From Epiperipatus broadwayi (Eukaryota > Onychophora > Udeonychophora > Euonychophora > Peripatidae): 64,000 nt of DNA. Positions 24,453-35,312 of this stretch are shown here, one piece after another. The number at the start of each line of letters is the position of its first letter. Positions within the stretch are counted from its first letter, which is position 1. Location of the stretch: NCBI GenBank assembly GCA_028023455.1, contig JAQFVV010006271.1, positions 1,245,795 to 1,309,794 of the forward strand. The letters are read 5' to 3'. The notes under the pieces were generated by a model. That model saw nothing but the letters and a program-made list of their open reading frames with translations, made no database searches and had not been told where the DNA came from. A program made the translations under genes and the position numbers.

Positions 24453-25146
24453 TTGGAAAAAATGGCTGCTACATATTTAGTTCCAGATGATGAACTTTTG
24501 AATGTTGCTGCTATTCTGACAGAAGAAATGGAATCTGCATCAGTTATGGAATGCCATCCAAACTCCAGAATTGGCCATCAAATGGCTTGCATGAAGATTA
24601 TTCTGAAAAACTATGCCTTATGCCAGGGGTCCCCAACCTTTTTGCACTTAAGAGCACTTTCTATAATACCGGCCAGGTGACGAGCACCATTTATTTTTTC
24701 AATGTAAATTTATAGTTGGATATTGTTAATAATACACATAATGTACAAAAAAATATTTATTTCAAAAATTAAATTTTAACATATAATTAATGTTTATATT
24801 TTTACGCTGCAAAAGTATAGTATGTCATACAATTTGATTACAATATAATACAATAATTTATAAGAAATTTTTAAAAGTAAATTTATTTGTATCAGATAAA
24901 TAATTTTTTATTGTATTCGGATAGTTGTGGGCACATGTAAAATGGGATGTGGGTGCCATGGTGCCTTTGGGCATAGGGTTGGGGACCCCTGCCTTATTCC
25001 AACAGTGCAGTGTTTGTTGTTCACTGGTGATGTATTCTACAGGCTTATATGGGTGTAGATGGCAATACAGAATATGTCACCATTGCAGCTCAATCAGAAA
25101 GGGGTCTTTTTTTCCCAAAGTCATCTGCCTCTGGGAACAATTATAA
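24453..25146 (+). pseudogene. Merlin-like transposase, N-terminal zinc-ribbon part, split by a hAT insertion
   Basis: An open frame begins at 24453 with MEKMAATYLVPDDELL and runs to the nested element at 24624. After that element it resumes at 24992 as CSVCCSLVMYSTGLYG, then WQYRICHHCSSIRKGSFF and LWEQL. CSVC and CHHC give the C-x2-C ... C-x2-C zinc ribbon, and SIRKGSFF...LW is the conserved motif that follows it in ISXO2/IS1595-type transposases. The zinc ribbon is the presumed DNA-binding part. A stop follows LWEQL, so the frame does not reach the catalytic half directly. The ATG at 24453 suits the family, but the true start is unproven. Confidence 0.8.
24616..24999. mobile_element. Non-autonomous hAT miniature element nested in the transposase
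   Basis: The 368-bp element at 24624-24991 has hAT-type inverted ends: CAGGGGTCCCCAACC on the left and its complement GGTTGGGGACCCCTG on the right. The flanks CCTTATGC (24616-24623) and CCTTATTC (24992-24999) form an 8-bp target duplication with one mismatch, the hAT signature. The interior is AT-rich and non-coding. It interrupts the zinc-ribbon half of the Merlin transposase, so it inserted after the host element. Confidence 0.9.
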
Positions 25147-27840
25147 ACATAGGGTATTTTTGGGCACATAATTTGCCCCAACAATTGTAACAGTCAGAAT
25201 CGTCTATCTCGCTAACACACTGCAGAATTCAAACCCCAGACACGAAACTGAACATTCTAGGAGGGGTTGCTTCTAGATATACTAAGTTTGAATCTAAAGT
25301 CCAAATTTCACAGCGCCATCTACGTGACAACGCATCTGATGCCACTACTAGTATGACCTTTGACCAGTGCCTGGTGGTGAGGGAGAAACAAAAGACTCTA
25401 TACTAAAAGAAGTTTGAGTGGCTAATTAACGTCTATGGATTTACAAAAGAAATGCAGAAAATATATATATAGACTGAAACAGTGATAGGAATCAAATAAA
25501 ATAAGAGATCAAATTTAGTTTTAAATAATTTCACAAAATTTATTCATATAAATTATATATATAATGCCACTGTCTGCTTATATGAGACAGGGACGCATAT
25601 TAAATAATTATTAGCATTAATTTCAATAAATGACAAAAGGTTTTAAAGCAAAGTGATATATTCTAATCCTCGAGTTAATAGCATTACGATAATGTGTTTG
25701 AAGAGATAGGAATATGTGTGAGGTGCTTTGAGTAATTATACAAGTTTAAGAAAATATTTGAAATTAAGTGTTCTAAAATATTTATTGATTACGGACAAAA
25801 GCTTACTAAGCAACAAAGTGGGAATGTGATCAAAGCATTTATTTGAGAATAATAATAATAGAGTTGCATTTGAAGGTCAGTATTGCTGATAATGAATTTA
25901 TTAAAGTTAGAGGGTGTGACACATTTAAGTCACGGATGCTTTGTAAAATAAATATAAAATAAAACAATATTGAAGATCCGGAATAATTACGGAGGGCATC
26001 TCACCACTAACCCGCAGGAAAGTATTTTATGAACAGCCAAAACTTAGAGACTGTGTGACGATTGCGTTTAATTCCCAGTTGTGTCATTTGGAACACACTC
26101 TGCCTGGAAACTTGCAATATAAAGAACAGACTTTTCCGTGTAAAGAATCCCTGGAAAAATAAAACAAAGTGGTCTCAACAACCAATTCATTTACCAGCAA
26201 TATGAGACTAGTGTATATAAAAACATACTGAATGGGTTTTACTCGGATTAAGAGAAATGCCCAATCAAATTCCCCGAAATTCATTTAAAAGGGTCCGCAC
26301 ATTCTCGATGTCACTGATGAACTCTATAATTAAAGAACACGGTAATTAAAATAGGAAAATGCATGCTTGCGGGTTTAAAAAGTAAGTATAGATTTATATA
26401 CACAATCATGCATTAGGGGACACATTTAATCATTGACCTCGCACATACTCTCATATTAGATTAAAATCAATAACATGTAGATTTTAAACTATGTGATTAT
26501 ATTATATATTAAAGAATAGAATCGCCCTCGAACGAGTGATTTGCAAGATAATAAAATTGGAAAATTATAAATTTAAAATATGCCTTAATAGTGGCATCTT
26601 ACTTTCAATAAAGGAATAGTTCACTCGTTCAAAGACGATTCTGACACATTATCATAATAAAATAAAAGAAAGCTTTATAAATAGAAAATATTAACCCAAG
26701 GATAGAGCAAAACTGTTGATTATATTATATTAACACGTTAAAGAAATACATAATGAAGTTATGTGAAATATAAGGAAAACAATTTTAAATAGCTATAGCA
26801 TGTTAGTTATCACAAGAGCTCTTGGGTTAATTTAGGGCTACCTCTGGAGAAGCATTTAGGTAGATTGATGGTCGGCAGGTTTTTATATAATTTAACAGCA
26901 AAATCTGGAAATGTTCATATTTTGGCAGCAGCAGCAGCAGTTCCGGGGTTCCCTATGTGATAACTTCCGATTGTCTATGGCAGCATATGACCATTTCGGA
27001 GAGAAATAGCCTTCTTGCACTCTACTCTGTCATGTCAAGGTTAGCAAATTATTAGAATAGAACTCAGAATGATTTCTCTTAGAAACATTAGAAGACAAAC
27101 TCTGGAGAACAAAAGAAAACCCTTCTTTTTATAGTAGACGTTAACAATAGAACTGCCCTGGAGCATTACAAAAATATATCGGACTTATCAGCTGTAATTA
27201 AATCTATCCGAATGTCTAAAGGAATTCAACATTAATTAATTTCTTTTGTTAATTTCCCTGTCGACATTCGGATTACAAACTAGATTTAATTAAAAATTAC
27301 TTTTACTAATTAAAGAAAACCTTAAGTGGACATCTGCTGTTTTTAGATAAACTTATATAATATTAACTAATTAAAATATTGTCCATCATTTATTTTAACA
27401 GAAATATTTGGAATAACTTTTATTAAATTAAAGAAAATGATTTTACTTTTTAAATTGCAATATTTGAATCTATTTACTAAACAAATATTTACTAAATGAA
27501 TTTTATTTTAAATCAAAATATATTACGACAGTAATATATTTGTAAATAGATTCAAACAAAATAACTTTAACAATTTATAATTTTGATATATTTTAAAATG
27601 CATATCATAGTGTGTGCGCAATTACGACTTATATAACCTACTTTTTAATAAATCAAAATTATATGAACATATACGTAATCTATAATCTTTTATTTATTTG
27701 GGAATGAATTATATATATAATATGAGCATTGTACTCGTGGTTTAAAATTAGGTGGGAATTTCGGTACATAAGTGTATTGCAGACACACTACGATAGATTG
27801 GGGTTCAAACTAAAGTATGATGGTAGGAAGTAGGTGAAAA
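25147..27840. other. 2.7-kb non-coding interval inside the Merlin-like element
   Basis: This separates the two transposase halves, which would be contiguous in family proteins, so it is an intron, an insertion, or both. Seen here: B-box-like GGGGTTTGAATTC (minus, about 25233-25245) and GGGGTTCAAAC (plus, 27800-27810); an inverted repeat 26518-26539/26621-26642 sharing GAACGAGTGA; a second, 27195-27216/27263-27290; a third around 27463-27560; and a short CAG run at 26928-26940. No reading frame with recognisable homology. Confidence 0.45.
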
Positions 27841-28379
27841 AAAGTGAACTGAAGATCTGCAAAGCAGACCTTACTGATTCACAATACATTGTGCATGAGA
27901 CCGGAGTCAGCAAGAAAATAATAATTGACTGGGCTAATTTTTTCTAGGAGAAGTGTGCCAGATATTATGACACAAATCTGATGGTTCTTGGTGGATTTGA
28001 TGACAATGGAGAACCATTAGTCATTGAAATTGACGAAATGTATTATTTTCACTGCAAAGACCACAGGGGGACTATACAAAGAGGTCATTGGGTCTTTGGC
28101 AGTATAGAAAGAGTATCAAGAAAGTGCTTCTTGATAGAAGTTCCATACAGGATGGCTAATACACTGGAGGGTCTGATACAGCAGTTCATTTTACCAGGTA
28201 TGCACATTATTTCAGATGGCTGGGCTACATACAATAACATCAGCAGTCTCAACAATGGTGTGTATATGCATTCAGTTGTTGATCATCAGGACAACTTCAT
28301 GCATCCTAAAGACCAAGGCATACTCATTCAGAATATTGAAAATATGTGGATAAGAGCAAAGTGCAAGCTGAAATTTTAA
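27841..28379 (+). pseudogene. Merlin/ISXO2-like transposase, catalytic DDE part
   Basis: From about 27845 the plus strand reads ADLTDSQYIVHETGVSKK, then IIDWANFF, a stop at 27946-27948, then a frame open from 27981 to 28379. This matches the ISXO2-like transposase domain (DDE_Tnp_IS1595 type): VIEIDEMYY supplies the first Asp (residue 18 of the open frame), IISDGWATYN the second (79) and IQNIENMWIRAK the Glu (120). WVFGSIER and the Pro-Tyr-Arg segment are also conserved. The catalytic triad is intact, but the upstream stop and separation from the zinc ribbon make the gene defective. These enzymes cut and paste DNA. Confidence 0.88.
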
Positions 28380-28499
28380 TCTGGTAGCAGCAGAGCTTTG
28401 TTTTCATCATACTTGCATGAATTTGCCTTCCAGAATAGACACAGCAATACTGCTTTTTTTTCCAACTTCCTATTATGCATTGTTCATAATTATGCTTAA

Positions 28500-28702
28500 A
28501 AAGGTAAATGTTTTTTTATTACTTTTACATTTGAATAAATTTTCACGTAATTGTAATATAATAGTATATACGTAATTTACATTGATTAAATTTTAATGTA
28601 ATTGTAATATAGTAGCATATATGTAAGATTTTCGAACAATTTAGTTATAATTTTAAATGATAAAGGGCCAACATATTGGGGCCACTAATGTAAACCTTTA
28701 CC
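28500..28702. repeat. Right terminal inverted repeat of the Merlin-like element
   Basis: Inverse match to 24105-24265, longer by about 60 bp because a segment containing TGTAATATAGTAGCATATA and a variant of it (about 28550-28625) occurs twice. It ends GTAAACCTTTACC directly before the GGCATTTA duplication. Confidence 0.85.
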
Positions 28703-28710
28703 GGCATTTA

Positions 28711-30070
28711 GATCTAACTAAAGAGAAGAGGGTTTTTTAATAACCTCAATCCATGGAGGTCTGAGTAGATAGGAAAAAGAGAACTTTATTCATCAAACTC
28801 ACAAGATTGTTTTAGATTGGCAGCTTAAAATACATCATAATTTAATATTAAGAAAGAACTGCACCAAAATTAAAAAAATAAAAGCATATGATAGACTTAA
28901 ATATATAAAAAAAGTTAGTATGAGAGCAAATTTAGATTTACATTTCAGAGGATATTTAATTACTAATATATAAAAAAAAATCTGGATAGCAGAGGTTGAG
29001 ATTAATTGAAGAACTTAGGTTTAGATTTCACATGGTGGTTTTTAGGTTAAATTATTTTGCTTATATTCAAGAGCCCATTGACAAAGTTTGGCTCATGCCT
29101 GACAATTTAACAGGATCCAGTGAATTATAAAGTGACAGCAAGTTTCCATTAGGCATTCCTCTGTTCTTATTTCAAACTTTTCATCCCTTTAGAGCATCAG
29201 CAGATTGGTTATGAGTGGTAAGAGAAAGATCAGCAGAGGTGAGAAAGGTGATTAAATTTACTACTCATACAGCATATTGGGAATCAGAGTAGTGTTGAAT
29301 AGATTGACGACAGTTGATTTCTCCAATCCAGTTCTCCATTGGTGGTACAAAATTGACTCATTTTATATTACACTCAGATATTTAAGGAATGTTTTTTAAT
29401 ATTTTCTTTGTAATCTCAATCTTGATCTAATAGGGAATTTCACATTTACTTTACCTATTGTTCTTGGAGATGTAAGCATTAGACAACTGTCCAAAAATAT
29501 AATCAAATCTATTTCCAGATTAAAAATAGATTTGACAAAAATGTTAATAGCAAAAATACAAACCCTTAATCTGATTTCCCTTTTTACTTTTAGTAAACTT
29601 TAATTAGAAATTCTTTCCCAAAACTGAAACAATGTTAAATTCCTATTCCTTTAATTATTTTTGGACAATTAACATTCTCCATCTTGGATTTTTAAAAGAA
29701 AAATACAGTTTTTAAAATGAATAATTTAAAAGAAAAAGTTTTTACAAACTACAAAAAAATATATTTATAAAATTAATAATTTGTTAGTATTTGCTTCCAT
29801 CATATATATATATCTGAGCTGCACCTAATATACTTCTATTTTAATAAAAAAAAATAATAAAAAAAATGTGAAGTTAAACTTTATCAATTTTAGGCATGCA
29901 TCTCAAATATATACATAAAAATATACATACAACTAAAGAGGTGGGACAGAATATGAGGTTTGAATACATGGGTTAATAAATAAAGGGAACCATAAAGCTC
30001 AATCTTAAGCTAAGATTGACTACTTCACTATTAAAGTAAAAGGGTGGTTGCTGGAGGGTTGAATTATATA
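28711..30070. other. AT-rich non-coding sequence
   Basis: No gene or known repeat recognised. The block 29080-29340 is less AT-rich than the rest, but no frame in it resembles a known protein. Confidence 0.4.
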
Positions 30071-30074
30071 AAAT

Positions 30075-30312
30075 CTAAGAGCAGTGTTCTCAGATCCAAG
30101 GCTTCTCACTGATGGAAATCACAAGCAGAAACTAGTCTGGGGATATTGGATGAGCAGGTATGGGATATGGATTTTATGCACAAATCTTCTTGAATCCATT
30201 GATTACTCTGGATTGTGCTGAGTGGTGCTACTGTATGGAGAGTGTAGCCTCTGTGTAAACAGCTTGTGTAAGCATAAAAATGGTGATCATGTAATGTTTA
30301 GTGGTTTAACAT
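30075..30312 (+). repeat. Ribozyme-bearing short repeat, copy b
   Basis: This corresponds to the insert at 5614-5861 in the opposite orientation. Shared blocks include CTCAGATCCAAGGC, ACTAGTCTGGGGATATTGGA, GGATTTTATGCACAA and TGTTTAGTGGTTTAAC. It lacks the 19-bp inverted repeat of copy a. No clear target duplication is visible, so this copy is older or truncated. It carries a hammerhead-like motif at 30102-30142. Confidence 0.8.
30102..30142 (+). ncRNA. Hammerhead-ribozyme-like motif in copy b
   Basis: Helix I is UUCUCA with UGGGGA. The core is CUGAUGG (30109-30115), with A9 replaced by G. Helix II is eroded (AAAUCACAAGCA). GAAA is followed by CUAGU and then C. It shares the layout of the copy in LINE A but is likely inactive because of the core change and the weak helix II. 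Confidence 0.35.
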
Positions 30313-30820
30313 TCTTATTATTCCAGATGTTTACTAGTATGTGATTATTTATATGGTAAATAAATTTAATCAGGCCATTTTCAACTTGCATCAAACAGTA
30401 TAGTGAATTAATTGTCTTTTTTACTTCTATGTTTAACACCAAGTAACACTATAATCTTTTTTAATCAATTGCCTAAAAATTCTAAACTGAAACATTAGTT
30501 GAATAATGAATATCTATATAAATGATATATTTTTAAAAATTTTGTAATCTTGGTAGTTAAAAATAATCACAATTCTTATTTCTAAAAAGTTGTAAACTCT
30601 TCAGCCAAAGTAGTAGTTAGAAAACTGAAGGTGGAAAATACTAAAATCTCCTAGTTGGTATCTGGCTACCAATTGATACTTAACCTTTGTTTAGTTGTCT
30701 GTCATTACAATTCATTTTTAAGTGAAAAAAGATTATATGAATTGGAAAACTGTCTAATATAAAGAGCCATCATTAGACTTTATCAAATTAGAAAATAACG
30801 GAAGAGACAATTGATTTTAA
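30313..30820. other. AT-rich non-coding sequence
   Basis: Nothing recognised between the ribozyme-bearing repeat and the SINE. Confidence 0.4.
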
Positions 30821-30964
30821 AAGTGAATGTATGTTTTTTTTTCCATATGTCATAGCATCGGCTGGGAGGCGAACGCGCAACAATCGTCTGCAACCAACAG
30901 CTCACTTACAAGACGGCTGCGCTGACCTCTCGGCTAGCAACGCTTGACAAGTGAATATATGTTT
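30821..30964 (-). mobile_element. tRNA-derived SINE, copy 2, with target-site duplications
   Basis: The body (30837-30948) is flanked by AAGTGAATGTATGTTT (30821-30836) and AAGTGAATATATGTTT (30949-30964), a 16-bp duplication with one difference. On the minus strand it reads GCTAGCCGAGAGGTCAGCGC (A box), GTCTTGTAAG (an anticodon loop like tRNA-Thr), GCGCGTTCGCCTCC (B box) and ATGCTATGAC, then an A run. It has extra sequence between the anticodon region and the T arm, so it cannot be a working tRNA. At about 110 bp it is little more than a tRNA-like head with a poly-A tail. Confidence 0.8.
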
Positions 30965-31259
30965 TATTATAAAAGCACAAATATTGCAAGCATAAATATG
31001 GTGCAGAATTTATTATACATAAAAAGTGGAAGAAAACATTATAATGTTTGATGATGTATCAGATAGAGTAGCACAATTAGTTATCAAATTATTAATACAA
31101 ATTATTCAGAATTACATCCCAACAAATTACTAAAACAAATGATTCAGAATTATATTTCAATAGAATTATATTTCAATAAGTTCTCAATAGTGATAAAGAA
31201 ACAATAAATTTATATATATATATATAAAATAGTTTTAATCATATTAAACAACATTTTAA

Positions 31260-32330
31260 AACTGTTATGGAAAACATATCAGATAAAATTGGAAAATGGT
31301 TGAAAAATGAAAGTGATGTGGCTATGTTTGGAGATGGTGACAACATGGGAATCGACAAAAACTTATGAAATATGTAGAAAAGAACATACTATACATTATG
31401 CATTCTTTTTTTTTTAAATAAATGTTAAACAGAAATGTAGTGTGAATGTAAAAAATATATAATAATGCAAAACTAGAAAAATGGAAATTATTAAAGAAAA
31501 ACTAATAATAACAGATATTCCTAACATTCAGAAACATCCCAATGAATTTAAATTAAAACTGGTAAATCATTTTAAATATTAAAAGTTTGAAGATTGTTTA
31601 GAATTGAATGAAATCAACAAAAAGATAAATGATACAAGATAACTGATACAAAATGCAGCAATTTATCAGTAAGTTTTATACTGAGACAAGGAAATGCAGG
31701 ATAAAAAGGAATATAAAAATATTCAAAAATTATCTATTAAGAAGAAAGTAGGTTGAAGTAAAGAAGGGTTCCCCTTTTTTCTTCCATAACATAAGCTTGT
31801 CGTTAAACACCTGTAGAGGTCCTGACTATCGCATTTTACATGCATATTCTCCAGGTTATAGCCTCAGTAAATATTACTATTAAGAAAAATTAAATATATA
31901 GAGTTTTGTAAAATGGTACTAAAATAGTTAATAATAATATAAATAAAGATAATTGTTAATTGCTAAAGAATACTATAGGAAAGCATAAAGACCTGTAAAG
32001 GTATAAAACAACATTTTAGGCTTGAAAGGAAAGTTGTTTCAGCAATAAAAATAAATTATTTATAAAAAGAGAAAATTTATAATAAAATATGTAAAAATTT
32101 TACAAAGAATTATGTAGTAGTAACAAAGAAATAAAAAGCAAAGTAACTATTACATTTACTACAACTTCTAAATTTCTGAACATTTAAAATGAGAATTGAG
32201 ATATGCAATTAAATCTATGTAGAATAAAAAAGCTCCGGGCAATAACGAAATCATTATTGATATTTCAAAAGAGGTAGGCAAAGGAATTGTGAATTACCTT
32301 ACATTGAGAAAGAAGAGAAGTAAGATGTAG
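31260..32330 (+). pseudogene. LINE fragment, RT N-terminal region
   Basis: At 32191-32320 the plus strand reads ELRYAIKSM, a stop, then NKKAPGNNEIIIDISKEVGK and GIVNYLTL. This matches the start of many LINE RT domains (AIKxMKNxKAPGxDxIPxEI). The sequence upstream to about 31260 has similar Lys/Asn-rich coding character broken by many stops (for example ISDKIGKWLKNESDVAMF) and could be the linker between endonuclease and RT. No catalytic RT box follows. I am fairly sure of the RT-start motif and much less sure of the left boundary. Confidence 0.5.
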
Positions 32331-32528
32331 ACACTATACATTCAGGATTATAGTGGGAGCATTTGTTATTGTGTGTATATAGTGTACTTTTCTAATACAG
32401 CTTGGCAGGAACCAGAACTGTTTTAATTTGTATACGTTAATCTCTCATCACACCCTTAACTTGGAACAGTTGAGAACTTTGTCTAAACTATAAACTAGTT
32501 AGTGAATTAAACTACTTTATGAACTAAA

Positions 32529-33574
32529 ATCTAACTAGTTTGGGAACTAATATTTGTGGGCTGTAATTGAAGAGTCAGTACACAGCAATAACCAAGTCTT
32601 TTTCCTTAAAATCTACAAACAAAATAGCATTACATTCTAAAAACATTTGTTTTACAAACTCTCCTTTTGAAAGAGGTTTCCTGTTGTGAGCAATGCAATG
32701 GGCAACTTGAAAACTAGCAGCTGTAATGTTGTTATTTTTTGGAATCAAAAAAGGTTTTAAAACACTGGTTTGTGAATGCTTCCCTTTTTTTTTGTAAAAG
32801 TGTTCTTCTTTCTTCATCTGTTGAAAGGCCAAGATTAGAATGCAACTTTTCAAAATGTCTTTTTACATTGTATGTATGTGAAGTCACTTTTTTGTTACAA
32901 ATTACACATACAGTCATTTAATTCTTTTCAATCACACCATATTTATCAAACTATTGTGTTTGATATGGTCTGAAACTTGTATCATTTGTTTTCATTTTTT
33001 TAACCACTGACATAGTGCAGAGCTACAACTAAAAATATTTATATTTAGAATACAATAATTTGGGAAGAAATTTCTTATTAATGTACTTGATATACATCCA
33101 TATGTAGATGAGAAACGTTAATAATAAAAAATAATAATGTTGAATTATTAAACACTTCTAGATGAGTTTGACAAGGCTGCCATTTTGTTCAGTACCATTA
33201 CATCCCTGAGCTGGTACATCTCCCTGTTCTACGATGCAACAAATATGTATGAGTGTCAAATTTATAACTAACTGTCATGAGTCATACATGCTTCATGACA
33301 AAAGGATGAAACAATGTTTTACTAGCATGTATGTCATACCAAGTGCAGTGATGTGATAGAAAATCAGCTAGCCAATGTCCACTTGGAAATATTTTTTTTT
33401 ATAAATTCAACATTAGATATATATACTTTATTTTTTAAATATTTTTGATTGTATGTTGCCTCTTTTATGATATAAAAAATAAGTTTATAAAAATCAATGC
33501 ATGGGTCATTTAAAAAGCCTGTGTGGGTCAGATACTGACTCATGGGTCATAGGTTCACCAATACTGATCTAGAT
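32529..33574 (-). mobile_element. hAT-like DNA transposon remnant with BED-finger coding fragment
   Basis: The right end on the minus strand starts CAGTATTGGTGAACCTATGA (33547-33566), a typical hAT terminus. The left end, at 32537 (AGTTTGGGAACTAATATTTG), is a decayed counterpart. Flanks ATCTAACT (32529-32536) and ATCTAGAT (33567-33574) are a plausible 8-bp duplication with two differences. Inside, the N-terminal part of a hAT transposase is readable on the minus strand. At about 1 kb the element is internally deleted and non-autonomous. The right end is convincing; the left end is tentative. Confidence 0.65.
32575..32917 (-). pseudogene. hAT transposase N-terminal fragment (BED/C2H2-type finger)
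   Basis: The frame from 32917 reads MTVCVICNKKVTSHTYNVKR then HFEKLH, giving C-x2-C and H-x4-H, the zinc finger at the start of hAT transposases and of their domesticated relatives (ZBED/GTF2IRD2-like proteins). After a frameshift near 32740 a second frame continues NNNITAASFQVAHCIAHNRK and PLSKGEFVKQMF, the conserved segment after the finger (usually SYxVAxLIAKxxKPF). The catalytic Asp-Asp-Glu region is absent. The intact family members excise and reinsert hAT DNA; this relic cannot. Confidence 0.8.
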
Positions 33575-33843
33575 CATTTCCCATGCATATACATATAATC
33601 AATACTCACTTTATATTAAGATAGCAAAATTTCAAACTTTAATGGACAGGCTTCAATCTTCTCCTCCTCCAACTCTCCAACCAGCCAGATCATTGTAAAA
33701 AATTATTCATATAGAGTTTCAATATAAATTTAATAATATTTATTATACTGAACATACTTTTTATGCTTTCACATCATATTTAGGGTCACTATACTATCTA
33801 TATTAAACACATCATAGCTGTCTTCTTTCAGACCCTTTCCCCA

Positions 33844-33883
<40 letters not shown>

Positions 33884-34614
33884 AACAATTTTGCATAAAA
33901 TTTCATAGATTTAAATTGGTATCGAACATTTTAGGCAATATTGCATAAACCAGCAGAGATTATTAGACAATGTGAATGAACTAAATTTAAACACTTTTCT
34001 AAATTATTTTATGCATGTTGAATGAATAAATGATAATGTTTATTATAGCTTATCAAAATCTTATTAATAATGCAATGTAATTAATTTGATTCTTGGTTTT
34101 ATCTGTTGTTTATTTATGGAGATGTTAAAATTGCAATGTGCATGCATCTATTTGTATAAAATGAATAGCATTAATAGGTGTGTAGACATTATATTATTCC
34201 AAGAATGAAATTATGTGTATATTGGTCTCTCTTGAATATAAAAACAATACAGGTGTGAAATGTTGGCCTATTTGTACATTATACTGATATTGGATGTTTG
34301 CAATGTATATTACTGCTTTAAGTTGAATAATAATATTTCTGTCCTTCATTTATATATATTGTGACATTTTGCATGTTACAGTAGAGATTCTGACATATAA
34401 TTATTAATTTGATGCTTTTTAATATGTATTTTATAATAATGTTTTATGAGTTTTTATATTTATGGATGCCCTTATAGGTAATTATATTTATAGTTTTTAT
34501 GAAATAAAGATGGTGGTATCATAGTTTCTTCTGCTTGATTATATTTATTTATTGACTTGTATTGATATATTCTATATACATATCTTATATTTACTTCCTT
34601 ATAGTGAACATTAA
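33575..34614. other. AT-rich non-coding sequence
   Basis: A TA run with a short AC tail lies at 33851-33883. No gene recognised. Confidence 0.4.
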
Positions 34615-34620
34615 TGAATG

Positions 34621-34700
<80 letters not shown>

Positions 34701-34752
34701 CTAACAGTAATAATAATAACAACAACAATAATAATAATGATAATAATAATTT
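34615..34752. repeat. Compound AAT/ATG/AAC trinucleotide microsatellite
   Basis: About 15 ATA/AAT units (34623-34667) pass into about 11 ATG units (34668-34700), a unique break, then mixed AAT/AAC/ATG units to about 34752. The through-reading peptide (poly-Ile, poly-Met) is an artefact. Confidence 0.95.
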
Positions 34753-35312
34753 CTAATGCTACTGTTGGTAATAAAGTTGATTTATTAAAATCAACCTGTG
34801 TAATATGACAACATGTTTTTGGTTATGAATTTCAAACTTTCTCTAAAGATCTAAACCTCATGGTTTTATAATTACGAGTTAAATGGTTTTCTGTATATTC
34901 ACTTACATGATATATTAAAATAAAATAAACTATAATATAGAGTTCAAATAAAATTGGGTAATATTGCCATTTAAAAAATTAAGTTATATAATAATAAAAT
35001 TAATATTAAGCACAGTTTGGGTAAATAGCTAAAGACAGCTGTTTAAAATCTGATTGGCTGTCCGAGAGACAATGGTAGGCACATGTGGAAGGCTAGCAAC
35101 CTTTCAATTATTACTAATAGAATTATGTAAGTCAAAAATATATAATTATTTATAAAATTTGATTTTTTCTATCTTATAATTTGCTTAATATATGATTTTA
35201 ACTTCCAATGTTTGGTGTATTAGTTTTACTTATTAATAAATAAACTATTTATCTCAGTTAGATGTTAATTTATTATTTTCTTTATTTATCAGTTAATAAA
35301 CATATGCTATAA
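34753..35312. other. AT-rich non-coding sequence
   Basis: Mostly AT-rich; 35040-35105 is a less AT-rich block containing GATTGGCTGTCCGAGAG that I cannot place. Confidence 0.4.

Larger units (their letters stand above)
24097..28710 (+). mobile_element. Merlin/ISXO2-like DNA transposon with TIRs and target duplications
   Basis: The element spans 24105-28702. Its ends are inverted: GGTAAAGGTTTAC at 24105 and GTAAACCTTTACC ending at 28702. The terminal inverted repeats extend about 160 bp on the left and about 210 bp on the right, where a roughly 60-bp internal block is duplicated. Target duplications are TGCATTTA (24097-24104) and GGCATTTA (28703-28710), 8 bp with one difference, fitting the 8-9 bp of Merlin elements. 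Inside are two parts of an ISXO2-like transposase on the plus strand, separated by 2.7 kb, and a nested hAT miniature element. It is inactive. Confidence 0.88.

Noticed and set aside
34614-34808. Open frame with poly-Ile and poly-Met
   Set aside because: Translation of the compound trinucleotide repeat.
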